From NCBI GenBank assembly GCA_965227035.1, contig OZ245724.1:3658001-3722000 (forward strand): 64,000 bases of DNA, written 5' to 3'. Below, piece after piece: positions 24,917 to 36,871 of the stretch. Below the pieces are notes generated by a model. The model worked only from the letters and a program-made list of their open reading frames with translations. It ran no database searches and was not told where the DNA came from. Origin of the DNA: CBDDFQ01 sp965227035. Lineage in GTDB: Bacteria > Pseudomonadota > Gammaproteobacteria > Burkholderiales > Burkholderiaceae_C. Positions within the stretch are counted from its first letter, which is position 1, and every line of letters starts with the position of its first letter. The translations under genes were made by a program, and so were the position numbers.

Positions 24917-27337
24917 ATGTGCGCCACTTCCCTATCGAAAGAGTCTGCGCTATGGTGCATCGAAAGCGTTTCTCAACTGGGAGCTTTTCTCAAAATGGTC
25001 AAGCGATCGCTCACTGATTCCGCGACCGGGCCGACACTGCCGTCGCCCGAACTCCGGGCTGCGCCTGTGCTGGATCTGATGTGCTCGCATTTCGTGCTCA
25101 CACTCGCAGCGCGGCAGGGCGCGAAGTTCAATGTTCGACGCGATCTGAACGGCGTGTTGTCGCTTGCAGGGCGTCATCTTGTGTGGCCGCTTCCGGTGCT
25201 GGCCAGACTGCGGGAGTTCCTGACTCGCCGCTGCAAGGACAACGATTTCTGGAAGGCCCACGAATCGCTTTCGCCGCAGGAATTTCTGGAGCGTCATGGC
25301 ATGTGGCGCGGACCGTACGAAGAGGGCACGCTGTTCTTCTATCTGGACGAGTACGCGAAAGATCAGCCCAAAGACTTACTGTTCGTGCTCGCGGTCACCG
25401 GCGCGCATCTGACGCAGGCGTTGAAAAAGCAGTCCACCCTGGTCGAGAAGAACATTGACGCGCTTTCGCGATTGCTGCAGCTCAACAAGGCGGAGCGCGC
25501 CTTGCTTTTGTACGGAACTCTGGCGCGATATCAGCGGGAGCTGAGAAGCCTGCTGGTCGAGTTCAAAGTGAACAACGCACCCGAAGCGTACGCCGCAATT
25601 GCAGAGGTAGCCGGCGTGAACGCAACGGAAGTCGGCGAAGCTCTGCGGGTCGGATCGAGACTCGAGCGCATCGGGCTTGTCGAGAATCTGATTTCCGAAC
25701 ACAACATCACCGATCTTGCCGATCTGATGAAGGTCAGCGAAAAACTTCCGCCCGTGCTGATGCGCGAGTATCGCGACCAGAACGAACTCATGGCGGTGTT
25801 CACTCGCCCTTGTCTGAAAAGCCAGTTGGGCATGGACGATTTCGAATTCGTTCGTGAAGACGCGCAGGTTCTTTGCACCATGCTTCGCAATGCTGTTGCT
25901 CGCAAGGAGGCCGGGGTGAATGTGCTCCTGTACGGGCCGCCCGGCACGGGCAAAACCGAATTGGCGCGTGTCGTTGCCCAGGCTGCCGAACTTGAGTTGT
26001 TCGAAGTGGAATACGCCGATCGCGATGGCAATTCTTTGAGCGGCCGTGACCGATATCGCTCGCTGCAAATTGCACAGGTGTTTTTGAAAGGCAGCTCGCA
26101 GGCGGCGCTCCTGTTCGATGAAGTCGAAGATGTGTTTCCCCCCATCTCGAACGAGGCGGCGCAATTCATGGCGCGCGCAGAGCAGGCAGTCAGTCCCCAT
26201 GGCATGTCCGCATCGGTCAGCGGCAAGGCCTGGGTCAATCAGATTCTCGAATCGAACGCGGTGCCAACCATCTGGGTCACCAATCGGATCGAGCAGATCG
26301 ACCCTGCCTTCAGGCGTCGATTCGCCTATCACCTCGAATTGAAATCGCCACCTCCAGGTGCGCGCGAAGCGCTGGTGCGAAGAACGCTTACCGACATCGA
26401 CGTCAGCGAAGAATTCATCGGCAAACTCACAGCCCGCAAGGGGCTCACACCTGCGCAGATTCGTACCGCGATTCGATTCGCAGGGCTGGCTTCAGGGGAA
26501 GTTTCGGGAGAAGTGAAATCGGATGTGCGCCGCGTGGAGGCGTTGATAGAGCGGCAATTGAAGAACTCCGATCTGGCGCTCGGCAACCGCAATGCGAACG
26601 AGCGGACGCGCCTGACCGTGACCACCTACGACCTCGACATGCTCAACGTCGAAAGCAAGTTCGAGGTGCCGAGAATCGTCGAAGCCTTGAAGGCGCGCGG
26701 TCACGGATCGCTCTGCTTTTTTGGCGCACCGGGCACGGGCAAGACGGCGCTTGCGGAACACATCGCGACAGCGATGGATCGACCCCTCATGATTCGTCAA
26801 GCAAGTGACCTGATGAGCAAGTATGTGGGTGAGACCGAGCAAAACATGGCTGCCATGTTCGCCGAAGCGCAGACCGAGAAAGCCGTGTTGTTGCTCGATG
26901 AAGCCGATAGTTTTTTGCAGGACAGGCGCGGCGCGCAACGCTCGTACGAGGTCACCGAAGTGAACGAGATGCTGCAAGGTATGGAGCGCTACGACGGCAT
27001 CTTCATCTGCACGACCAACCTGATGGATCGCCTCGACCAAGCCGCTTTGCGACGTTTCACTTTCAAGATCAGGTTCAAGCCGCTCACCGCAGTCCAGCGC
27101 GAAAAAATGTTCGTGACTGAAGCACTGGCAGGCGACGCCGTTGCGCTGAACGACGAGGCGAGATCGCGTCTCGCGAGACTCGATCAGCTATGCCCGGGTG
27201 ACTTCGCTGCGGTGAAGCGTCAGGTGGAAATTCTTGGCGCAAGCTTGAGTGCCGACGAGTTTCTGGAACAGCTCGAAGCAGAGCATCGAATCAAGCCCGA
27301 AGTGCGCGACGCACGATCGATGGGCTTCATTCGATAA
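24917..27337 (+). CDS. Tandem AAA+ ATPase of unknown function (CDC48/ClpX-like domains)
   Basis: About 806 aa from ATG 24917 (AGGGA 7 nt upstream); ATG 24995 (780 aa) is a reasonable alternative. The first 300 residues form a helical domain I cannot assign. Two AAA+ modules follow. The first has Walker A GPPGTGKTEL, Walker B LLFDEVEDVF and a sensor/Arg region WVTNRIEQIDPAFRRRF. The second has GAPGTGKTALAEHIA, LLLDEADSFL and TTNLMDRLDQAALRRF, with the CDC48-type pore-side spacing. All catalytic residues look intact. No protease or substrate adaptor is adjacent, so an unfoldase or remodelling role is only an inference. It is divergent from ilvA and convergent with recQ. Confidence 0.85.
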   Translation: MCATSLSKESALWCIESVSQLGAFLKMVKRSLTDSATGPTLPSPELRAAPVLDLMCSHFVLTLAARQGAKFNVRRDLNGVLSLAGRHLVWPLPVLARLREFLTRRCKDNDFWKAHESLSPQEFLERHGMWRGPYEEGTLFFYLDEYAKDQPKDLLFVLAVTGAHLTQALKKQSTLVEKNIDALSRLLQLNKAERALLLYGTLARYQRELRSLLVEFKVNNAPEAYAAIAEVAGVNATEVGEALRVGSRLERIGLVENLISEHNITDLADLMKVSEKLPPVLMREYRDQNELMAVFTRPCLKSQLGMDDFEFVREDAQVLCTMLRNAVARKEAGVNVLLYGPPGTGKTELARVVAQAAELELFEVEYADRDGNSLSGRDRYRSLQIAQVFLKGSSQAALLFDEVEDVFPPISNEAAQFMARAEQAVSPHGMSASVSGKAWVNQILESNAVPTIWVTNRIEQIDPAFRRRFAYHLELKSPPPGAREALVRRTLTDIDVSEEFIGKLTARKGLTPAQIRTAIRFAGLASGEVSGEVKSDVRRVEALIERQLKNSDLALGNRNANERTRLTVTTYDLDMLNVESKFEVPRIVEALKARGHGSLCFFGAPGTGKTALAEHIATAMDRPLMIRQASDLMSKYVGETEQNMAAMFAEAQTEKAVLLLDEADSFLQDRRGAQRSYEVTEVNEMLQGMERYDGIFICTTNLMDRLDQAALRRFTFKIRFKPLTAVQREKMFVTEALAGDAVALNDEARSRLARLDQLCPGDFAAVKRQVEILGASLSADEFLEQLEAEHRIKPEVRDARSMGFIR

Positions 27338-27351
27338 GAGCTCCAGCGTTT

Positions 27352-29271
27352 TCATCTGCAAATTCGCAGAACGTCTTCGCCGTAAGCCTGCAGCTTCTTC
27401 GCGCCGATTCCACTGACGCCCTGCAGATCGCCCAATGAAGTCGGGGCAATCGACGCGATGATCGCAAGCGTCGCGTCGTGAAAGATGACATAGGCCGGCA
27501 GGTTGTGCTCGCGAGCCACCGATGCGCGCCACTCTTTGAGCATCGCGAATCGCTTCTGCCCTTCGGCATCCAGTGCCGCCGCCGCAGCAGAAACCGCTTC
27601 GCCGGTTTTGCGTGTCGAACGTACACGCGTCGGCGCCGATACCGACTCGCGCAGCATGACGGCCACTTCGCCTTTGAGCACCGCGCGCGATCCTTCGTTG
27701 AGCTGAAGCGTGTTGTACGCAGAAGAATCCACGTGCAGCGCGCCGATCGCGATCAGCTGACGCAACACACCGCGCAGTTGTTGCTCGCTGAAGTTCGATC
27801 CGATGCCGAAGGTGCTGATTTTTTCGTGGCCGTACTGCGTGACTTTTTCGGTGGGCTTGCCGCGCAGAATGTCCATGATGTGACCCGAGCCGAAGCTGAT
27901 GCCGCTTTGCTGCTGGACCCGGTAGATGGTGCTGAGCAGTTTGCGCGCTGCATCGGTGCCGTCCCACACCGCTGGCGGGTTGATGCAGTTGTCGCAACTC
28001 TGGCAGTTGTATTTTCCAGATGCGTCGAGCGAGTTCTTGCCGAAGGTTTCCGCCAGGTTCTCGCCGAAGTACTCGAGCAATCGCGCGCGTCTGCAGTCGG
28101 AAGCTTCCGCAAGCGCGAGCAGCGCATCGAGCTTGCCGCGCATCACCTGTTTGAATTCCTCACCGGCGGGGCTTTCGTCGATCATTCGGCGCTGGTTGAC
28201 CACGTCCTGCAGGCCATAGGTCATCCATGCCGCAGCGGGTTCGCCATCGCGTCCGCCGCGACCGGTTTCCTGGTAGTAGCCCTCGATGTTCTTAGGCATG
28301 TCCAGATGCGCAACGAATCGAACATCCGGCTTGTCGATGCCCATGCCGAAGGCAATCGTGGCAACCATCACGATGCCTTCCTCGCGAAGGAATCTGTCCT
28401 GATTGTTCTGTTTGATTTTCGCGTCGATGCCCGCGTGATACGGCAGCGCGTTGATGCCGGCGTCCACCAGCAACGCGGCAACTTCTTCCACGCGTTTGCG
28501 CGACTGGCAATAAACGATGCCCGCCTCACCTTCATGCTCGCGCTCGATGAAGCGAAGCAGCTGCAACGTTGCGTCTTTCTTCTCGACGATGGTGTAGCTG
28601 ATGTTCGGCCGGTCGAAGCTGCTGACGAACTGTCCGGCGCTTTCAAGCTGCAGTCGTTCGACGATGTCGGCACGCGTGAGCGAATCGGCCGTGGCGGTGA
28701 GGGCAATTCGCGGTACGCCGGGAAAGCGCTCGTGCAACGCGGTTAGCGCCCGGTACTCGGGGCGAAAGTCGTGTCCCCACTGGCTGACGCAATGCGCTTC
28801 GTCGATAGCGAACAGGCTCAGCAGGCCGCGTTCGTGAAGGGAAGTGAGTTGTGCCAGAAACTTCGCGGTCGTCACCCGTTCGGGCGCGGCGTAGAGCAGA
28901 GTCACGTCGGCGCGAAGCAGCCTGCGCTCGGTGTCTGCGGCTTCTTCGGGCGTCAATGTCGAGTTGAGAAAGCAGGCATCGACCCCAGCTTCATGGAGTG
29001 CGCCGACCTGATCGTGCATCAGCGCAATCAGGGGCGAAATCACGACGGTGACGCCGTGCCCGGCCTGTGCGCGCGCAATAGCCGGAATTTGATAGCAAAG
29101 CGATTTGCCGCCGCCCGTCGGCATCAACACGAGCGCGTCGCCGCCCGCAGTCACATGTTCGATGATGGCTTGTTGCGGGCCGCGGAAGCTTTCGTAGCCG
29201 AAGACTTTATGCAGGATGTTCTGAAGCGAAGGGGCTTCGGCTTCAGAGTCGGGAACTATTTGAGGTAACAA
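27352..29271 (-). CDS. recQ: ATP-dependent DNA helicase RecQ
   Basis: 639-aa 3'-5' helicase in recombinational repair. SF2 motifs: FGYESFRGPQQAIIEHV (motif 0), MPTGGGKSLCYQIPA (Walker A), IDEAHCVSQWGHDFRPEY (DEAH plus aromatic-rich loop), FDRPNISYTI, and QETGRGGRDGEPA (motif VI). The zinc-binding region has C-R-R-A-R-L-L-E-Y-F and NCQSCDNC, then RQC winged helix and a C-terminal HRDC domain (about 555-635). Full length. It ends 14 bp from the convergent AAA gene and is divergent from metH part 1. Confidence 0.97.
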   Translation of the reverse strand: MLPQIVPDSEAEAPSLQNILHKVFGYESFRGPQQAIIEHVTAGGDALVLMPTGGGKSLCYQIPAIARAQAGHGVTVVISPLIALMHDQVGALHEAGVDACFLNSTLTPEEAADTERRLLRADVTLLYAAPERVTTAKFLAQLTSLHERGLLSLFAIDEAHCVSQWGHDFRPEYRALTALHERFPGVPRIALTATADSLTRADIVERLQLESAGQFVSSFDRPNISYTIVEKKDATLQLLRFIEREHEGEAGIVYCQSRKRVEEVAALLVDAGINALPYHAGIDAKIKQNNQDRFLREEGIVMVATIAFGMGIDKPDVRFVAHLDMPKNIEGYYQETGRGGRDGEPAAAWMTYGLQDVVNQRRMIDESPAGEEFKQVMRGKLDALLALAEASDCRRARLLEYFGENLAETFGKNSLDASGKYNCQSCDNCINPPAVWDGTDAARKLLSTIYRVQQQSGISFGSGHIMDILRGKPTEKVTQYGHEKISTFGIGSNFSEQQLRGVLRQLIAIGALHVDSSAYNTLQLNEGSRAVLKGEVAVMLRESVSAPTRVRSTRKTGEAVSAAAAALDAEGQKRFAMLKEWRASVAREHNLPAYVIFHDATLAIIASIAPTSLGDLQGVSGIGAKKLQAYGEDVLRICR

Positions 29272-29389
29272 GGGCGAAGCTCACTGGAATGCGCCATTGT
29301 CCCAAATCGGGCGGGTGCTGTCGTTGCATTTGCCCTTGCCAGGTCACCATGAAACCCGGCCTTTCTACAATAGACCCCTGGAGCACCAC

Positions 29390-30436
29390 ATGAAACCACT
29401 CGTCTATACCCGCGGCCAAGCCTTGCCCGACATCCTTTCCCAGCGCATTGCCATCCTCGATGGCGCGATGGGCACGATGATCCAGCGCTTTCGCCTGACG
29501 GAAGAGCAGTACCGTGGCGAGCGTTTCAAGAACTTTCCCAAAGATGTGAAAGGCAACAACGAGTTGCTCTCGCTCACTCGCCCCGATGTGATCCGCGATA
29601 TCCACGAAGGCTATCTGGCTGCAGGTGCCGATCTGATCGAGACCAACACCTTCGGCGCGACCACGATTGCGCAGGCCGATTACGACATGGCCGATCTGGC
29701 CCGCGAGATGAACCTCGAGTCCGCGAAAATCGCCCGCGCCGCATGCGACAAATTCAGCACACCCGACAAGCCCCGGTTCGTCGTCGGCGCGCTCGGCCCC
29801 ACGCCCAAGACTGCCAGCATCAGCCCCGATGTGAATGATCCGGGCGCGCGCAACGTGAGCTTCGAGCAACTACGTGCGGCCTATCAGGAACAGATCGAGG
29901 CGCTGGTCGAAGGCGGATCGGACGCGTTGTTGCTCGAGACGATCTTCGACACGCTCAACGCCAAAGCCGCGCTGTTCGCGGTCGAGGAATATTTCGCCAA
30001 CAGCGGCGCGCGCCTGCCTTTGATCATTAGCGGCACAGTGACCGATGCGTCCGGACGAATCCTGAGCGGTCAGACCGTGACTGCGTTCTGGAACAGCGTG
30101 CGGCATGCGCGCCCTCTTGCTATCGGATTGAACTGCGCACTCGGTGCGGCGTTGATGCGTCCGTACATTCAGGAGCTCAATCGCGCTGCACCCGACACCT
30201 TTATCAGCTGCTATCCCAATGCGGGCTTGCCCAATCCCATGAGCGATACCGGTTTCGATGAAACCCCCGATGTGACCTCGCGGCTTCTGCGCGAATTTGC
30301 GGAAGAAGGATTGGTCAACATCGTGGGTGGATGCTGCGGCACCACGCCGGAGCACATCGCAGCCATCGGCAATGCGGTGCAGCCGCTGGCAGCCCGTTCT
30401 GTGGCTAAAAATTTCTTCTATCGCGAAGCCGCCTGA
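29390..30436 (+). CDS. metH: Methionine synthase, homocysteine S-methyltransferase part (split MetH, N-terminal module)
   Basis: 348 aa corresponding to the first module of cobalamin-dependent MetH. It binds zinc and homocysteine and methylates it from methylcobalamin. It has AILDGAMGTMIQRFRLTEEQYRGERF at residues 18-43 and Zn ligands Cys in GLNCALGA and the pair in GGCCGTTPEHI. It ends where the pterin module would begin in full-length MetH, so the gene is truncated by design: the remaining modules are at 31021. The frame is open to 29297, but ATG 29390 starts the domain; TACAAT at 29366-29371 may be a -10 box. A PACE exporter gene separates it from the second part. Confidence 0.95.
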   Translation: MKPLVYTRGQALPDILSQRIAILDGAMGTMIQRFRLTEEQYRGERFKNFPKDVKGNNELLSLTRPDVIRDIHEGYLAAGADLIETNTFGATTIAQADYDMADLAREMNLESAKIARAACDKFSTPDKPRFVVGALGPTPKTASISPDVNDPGARNVSFEQLRAAYQEQIEALVEGGSDALLLETIFDTLNAKAALFAVEEYFANSGARLPLIISGTVTDASGRILSGQTVTAFWNSVRHARPLAIGLNCALGAALMRPYIQELNRAAPDTFISCYPNAGLPNPMSDTGFDETPDVTSRLLREFAEEGLVNIVGGCCGTTPEHIAAIGNAVQPLAARSVAKNFFYREAA

Positions 30437-30472
30437 GTCGATACGTTCACAAAAAACAATAGAGACAAGTTA

Positions 30473-30898
30473 GTGCAGGGAATCAAAAGAAAAGTCGTCT
30501 ACGTCGCGTTGTACGAGGGAATTGCAATCGCAGTGTCGAGCGTGGCATTGGCCAAGCTAACGGACACGGGAGTCGGGCACGCGGGCGTCGTGGCGGTCAT
30601 CGCATCGGTCATCGCGGTCGTCTGGAACCTGATCTTCAATTCGCTGTTCGAGATGTGGGAGAGCCGGCAAGCCGTGAAGGGGCGCAGTGTGGCGCGCCGC
30701 ATTGCACACGCCATCGGGTTCGAGGGCGGACTGCTGGTGGCGCTGATCCCGCTGTTCGCCTGGTGGCTGGACTTGTCTCTCTGGGACGCTCTGGTCATGG
30801 ACATCGGCCTTCTGCTGTTCTTTCTGGTCTACACCTACGTTTTCAACTGGGCGTTCGACAAAATTTTCGGATTACCGGCTTCCGCTCGGGCGCATTGA
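30473..30898 (+). CDS. PACE-family multidrug efflux protein
   Basis: 141-aa inner-membrane protein made of two bacterial transmembrane pair (BTP) repeats, four helices in all, with WNLIFNSLFEMWESR and VYTYVFNWAFDKIFG as the matching second-helix motifs. This is the proteobacterial antimicrobial compound efflux family (AceI-type; exports chlorhexidine and short diamines). GTG start 36 bp after metH part 1. Its position between the two metH genes is unusual; expression from the metH promoter seems likely. Confidence 0.88.
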   Translation: MQGIKRKVVYVALYEGIAIAVSSVALAKLTDTGVGHAGVVAVIASVIAVVWNLIFNSLFEMWESRQAVKGRSVARRIAHAIGFEGGLLVALIPLFAWWLDLSLWDALVMDIGLLLFFLVYTYVFNWAFDKIFGLPASARAH

Positions 30899-30923
30899 GC
30901 TTCGGCCCGCTTAAAATAGCGGC

Positions 30924-30997
30924 AACTCGAGGAGCGTTGCAGCGAAACCCGCAAGGGCTACCGCCAGGCTCGAGTCGACTCCAACGACGCTCACCTT
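30924..30997 (+). promoter_or_regulatory. S-adenosylhomocysteine (SAH) riboswitch
   Basis: The leader of metH part 2 carries the SAH-I aptamer landmarks. P1 is ACTCGA (30925-30930) with TCGAGT (30970-30975). GGAGCGTTGCAGCG follows the 5' strand, CCAGGCTCGAG is the 3' strand, and CAACGACGCTC (30982-30992) can pair back to GAGCGTTG as the pseudoknot. This class is known upstream of ahcY and metH in proteobacteria, where SAH raises expression. Confidence 0.85.
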
Positions 30998-31017
30998 CCC
31001 CAGTGAATTCAAGGTGA
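30991..31017 (+). promoter_or_regulatory. Shine-Dalgarno-sequestering hairpin (riboswitch expression platform)
   Basis: TCACCTT (30991-30997) is exactly complementary to AAGGTGA (31011-31017), which holds the ribosome-binding site 3 nt before the metH part 2 ATG. The first two bases (TC) also belong to the aptamer pseudoknot strand, so ligand binding and sequestration compete. Confidence 0.75.
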
Positions 31018-31020
31018 GCC

Positions 31021-33789
<2,769 letters not shown>

Positions 33790-33810
<21 letters not shown>

Positions 33811-34476
33811 GCCGAGCGCGTCCATGACGCGAGACGAAGGCGCGGTCCAACCGACGATCGCGCCTTGTGCGCGAATCATTTCGAGAGTCCATTGCTTGTA
33901 CTGCGGAAAATAGCTTTCGGTGCAGTCTTCTAGCAGCAGGCCGTCGTAGCCGCGGTCGTTCGCTTCGCGCATGCTGGTCTGCACGCAGACCTCGGTAGTC
34001 ACGCCCATGAAGAGCAGATGCGTGATGCCGACTTGTTCGAACAGCTTCTGAAGGGGCGTGGCGTAGAACATGCCCTTGCCGGGCTTGTCGATCACGATTT
34101 CGCCGGGCAGCGGCGCGAGCGCATCGATGATCTGATTGCCTGGCTCGCCGGCGACCAAAATTCGCCCCATTGCGCCTTGATCGCCGATACGCAGTTTTGG
34201 ATTTCCCCGGTTCAGTTTGGCCGGCGGACAGTCCGACAGATCGGGCAGATGCGCCTCGCGTGTGTGCACCACGAGGCCGTCGATCTTGCGCCACTCGTCG
34301 AGCATCGTCGCGCATGCCGGCACGATCGCTTCGAGAAGCGCCACGTCGTTGCCCAGCGTTTCGCCGAAGCCTCCGTGCTCGATGAAATCGCGCTGCATGT
34401 CGATGATCACCAGCGCGGTGTGCGCCGGATCGAACACGAAGTCGAACGGCTCTGCTTTCACGGTCAGTTGCGGCAT
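33790..34476 (-). CDS. Isochorismatase-family cysteine amidohydrolase (second hydrolase of the BMP operon)
   Basis: 228-aa cysteine hydrolase with the catalytic triad D26 (VIIDMQRDF), K131 (IDKPGKGMFYAT) and C164 (GVTTEVCVQTSM). HTREAHLPDLSDCPPAK parallels the sequence of the biuret hydrolase two genes upstream, but there are many differences, so it probably acts on another acylurea or amide such as triuret or an N-carbamoyl compound (inference). The frame is open to 34557; ATG 34476 begins the fold. It is the last gene of the leftward ABC operon, 34 bp after the ATPase gene, and overlaps the 3' end of metH by 21 bp. Confidence 0.85.
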
Positions 34477-34510
34477 CGATGGTCTCCCATGTTCTTGTGT
34501 GCGTCGGCTG

Positions 34511-36109
34511 TCAATGCCCGCCGCCCATGTGGGTGCCGAGCACATGTCGCTCGGCATCTTTGGCGGAAGTTTCGAACACGATGCGGCCGTCGCTCATGAC
34601 CACGATGCGATCGGACAACTCGAGCAGTTCGTCGAGATCTTCGCTCACCAGAAGCACCGCACCGCCTTTCTGTCTGACCTGCACGATGCGTTCGTGGATC
34701 TCTTTTACAGCAGCAAAATCGAGGCCGAATACAGGGTTCGCGGCGATGAGTACGTTGATGTCGCCGGCCAACTCGCGTGCCAACACCGCGCGCTGGACAT
34801 TGCCGCCGGACAGGCTGCGAATCGGCGCGTCTTCGCCTCGTGTCTTGACGCCGTACTCGGCAATCCACTCCCTCGCCCGCTGACGCCACGCGTTAAACCT
34901 GAGGAATCCCGATCGCGCGAGCGGTGGCCGGTCGAAGTCGCGCAGCGCCATGTTTTCTGCCACCGACAGATCGCCGACGCATGCATTGCGCAAGGGCTCC
35001 TCCGGAAGGCTTCGCACCTTGAGTTCGCGATTCTCGGCCCGGGTGGCGTCGTATCGTTTTCCCATGACCTGCACGGTGCCGGACGCGCGCGGACGTTGTC
35101 CCACCAACGCCTCGACCAGTTCGCGCTGACCGTTGCCCGACACGCCGGCCACTCCAAGTATTTCTCCTGCGGCGACCGACAGATCGATGCCGTGCAGCGC
35201 GAGCGTTCCGCGATCGCCTTGCGCGGTCAGCCCGATCACGGTGAGCGACTTCGATGCGTCGGGTGCCAGCGTTTTTCGCATGGCGGGCGCTGCCGATGGG
35301 GCATCGGCTTTCACTTCCGATGCGAGTTCTGACTCGCCCATCATGGCCGCCGCAAGGCGCGTCGGATCGGTCTGGCTCACATGAGCATGACGTACCGCGC
35401 GGCCCCGGCGAAGCACGGTGACGCTGTCGGCATAGGCCATCACTTCGCGGAACTTGTGCGTGATGATCAAAACGGTGCAGTGGCCGCTTCTCGCGAAGTC
35501 GCGCACATGGCCGAGCACTTCGTCGGCTTCCTGCGGCGTCAGCACCGACGTGGGTTCGTCGAGGATCAGCAGGCGGGGACGAAGGTACAGCTGTTTGAGC
35601 AGTTCGAGCTTCTGCTTTTCTCCGGCTGCAAGTTCCGACGGACGCGCGTCTAGATCGAGACTGAAGGGCGTCGTCGCGAGAAACGCCTGGAGTTCGGCGC
35701 GCTTGGTTTTCCAGTCGATGAGCGCTGGGGTCTTTCCGCCTGCGAGCAGCAGGTTCTCGGCAACCATCATGCCCGGCGCCAGCGTGAAATGCTGGTACAC
35801 CATGCCGATGCCGAGTGCCCGCGCGACGATCGGATTCGCGATGTCCTGCTCGCGCCCATCGATCATGATGCTGCCCTCTTCGGCTCGCTGGAATCCTGCG
35901 ACGCATTTCACGAGCGTGCTTTTGCCCGCGCCGTTCTCTCCGAGCAGCGCATGCACCGAGCCGGGCTCCACATGCATCGTCACCTGATCCATCGCGGTGA
36001 ATGCGCCGAACCGTTTCGTGAGCTGGTACGTGTCCAGCCCCAGTGCACCGGTGCCTGCGGGCAACGCACCGATAGGGCGATCTGCCTGGCGATTCGATGT
36101 GTCGATCAT
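34511..36109 (-). CDS. ABC transporter ATPase, double-domain, nucleoside/BMP type
   Basis: 532-aa cytoplasmic ATPase with two nucleotide-binding domains. The first is canonical: LLGENGAGKSTL (about residue 55), signature LAAGEKQKLELLKQL and LLILDEPTSVLTPQE. The second (from about 285) has the degenerate P-loop GVSGNGQREL, signature SLSGGNVQRAVLARE, and a Walker B region VLIAANPVFGLD without the usual acidic pair. This asymmetry is normal for the YufO/NupO/RbsA-like class. It pairs with the two permeases and the BMP lipoprotein/binding protein upstream and is flanked on both sides by amidohydrolase genes, 18 bp and 34 bp away, in one operon. Confidence 0.92.
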   Translation of the reverse strand: MIDTSNRQADRPIGALPAGTGALGLDTYQLTKRFGAFTAMDQVTMHVEPGSVHALLGENGAGKSTLVKCVAGFQRAEEGSIMIDGREQDIANPIVARALGIGMVYQHFTLAPGMMVAENLLLAGGKTPALIDWKTKRAELQAFLATTPFSLDLDARPSELAAGEKQKLELLKQLYLRPRLLILDEPTSVLTPQEADEVLGHVRDFARSGHCTVLIITHKFREVMAYADSVTVLRRGRAVRHAHVSQTDPTRLAAAMMGESELASEVKADAPSAAPAMRKTLAPDASKSLTVIGLTAQGDRGTLALHGIDLSVAAGEILGVAGVSGNGQRELVEALVGQRPRASGTVQVMGKRYDATRAENRELKVRSLPEEPLRNACVGDLSVAENMALRDFDRPPLARSGFLRFNAWRQRAREWIAEYGVKTRGEDAPIRSLSGGNVQRAVLARELAGDINVLIAANPVFGLDFAAVKEIHERIVQVRQKGGAVLLVSEDLDELLELSDRIVVMSDGRIVFETSAKDAERHVLGTHMGGGH

Positions 36110-36127
36110 GGCCTTGTCCTCGAATGC

Positions 36128-36844
36128 CTAGAGCGCCGAGAGCGCATCCAGCAGCGCGGTCGACGTAGCGTGTGCACCGAACACGCCGCCCTGCATGGTG
36201 ATCATGTTCAGTGCGGCCTGATGATTCGCGGGATCGGTGGCAGCGGTGCAGTCGGACAGCAGAAGGCATTCGAAGCCGCGGTCGTTCGCATCGCGCATCG
36301 TGGTGTGCACGCAGACGTCGGTAGTGATGCCCGCGAGAAGAATGTTTTCGATGCCGCGCGTACGAAGCAGCATTTCCAGATCGGTCGCGTAGAAAGATCC
36401 CTTGCCCGGTTTGTCGATGACCGGTTCGCCCGCCAGCGGCGCGAGTTCCGGAATGATTTCCCATCCCGGCTCGCCTCGCACCAGAATGCGCCCGCAAGGA
36501 CCGTCGTCGCCGATTCCGGTTCCTCCCGCGCCGATCTGCCTTGAGCGCCAGCGTTTATTGGCCGGCAAGTCGGACAGATCGGGTCGGTGTCCTTCGCGTG
36601 TATGAAAAATATGAAAACCCAATTCGCGCAGGCGCGCGAGCGTTTTTGCGATCGGCTCGATGGGCGCGCGAGTGAGCGAGATGTCGTAGCCCATGACATC
36701 GACATAGCCGCCCTTGCCGCAGAAGTCGGTCTGCATGTCGATCACGACGATGGCGGTGTTACCGGGGTTCAGCGCGCCGTTGTAGGGCCAGCGATACGGA
36801 TTGGCATCGACGTAGATGGCTTGAGAGAGTGGGGTTGAGTTCAT
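36128..36844 (-). CDS. biuH: Biuret amidohydrolase-like cysteine hydrolase
   Basis: 238-aa isochorismatase-fold hydrolase with the triad D36 (VVIDMQTDFCGKGGY), K145 (VIDKPGKGSFYATDL) and C178 (GITTDVCVHTTMRDAND). The N-terminal DANPYRWPYNGAL, THREGHRPDLSDLPANKRWRS-type segment (HTREGHRPDL at 81-90) and PCGRILVRGEPGW closely match the Rhizobium biuret hydrolase BiuH as I remember it. That enzyme cleaves biuret to allophanate and ammonia. A complete importer in the same operon fits uptake of biuret or a related ureide. Allophanate hydrolase, the next step, is not in the window. Specificity is inferred from similarity, not shown. Confidence 0.8.
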   Translation of the reverse strand: MNSTPLSQAIYVDANPYRWPYNGALNPGNTAIVVIDMQTDFCGKGGYVDVMGYDISLTRAPIEPIAKTLARLRELGFHIFHTREGHRPDLSDLPANKRWRSRQIGAGGTGIGDDGPCGRILVRGEPGWEIIPELAPLAGEPVIDKPGKGSFYATDLEMLLRTRGIENILLAGITTDVCVHTTMRDANDRGFECLLLSDCTAATDPANHQAALNMITMQGGVFGAHATSTALLDALSAL

Positions 36845-36871
36845 GCCCGGACCTTTCTCGTTCGCGGCGAA

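Noticed and set aside
27478..28746. 422-codon frame antisense to recQ
   Set aside because: No motif and full overlap with an intact recQ.
34511..36109. Degenerate second ATPase domain as sign of a pseudogene
   Set aside because: Loss of the second canonical Walker motifs is normal for this class of double ABC ATPases and the frame is intact.
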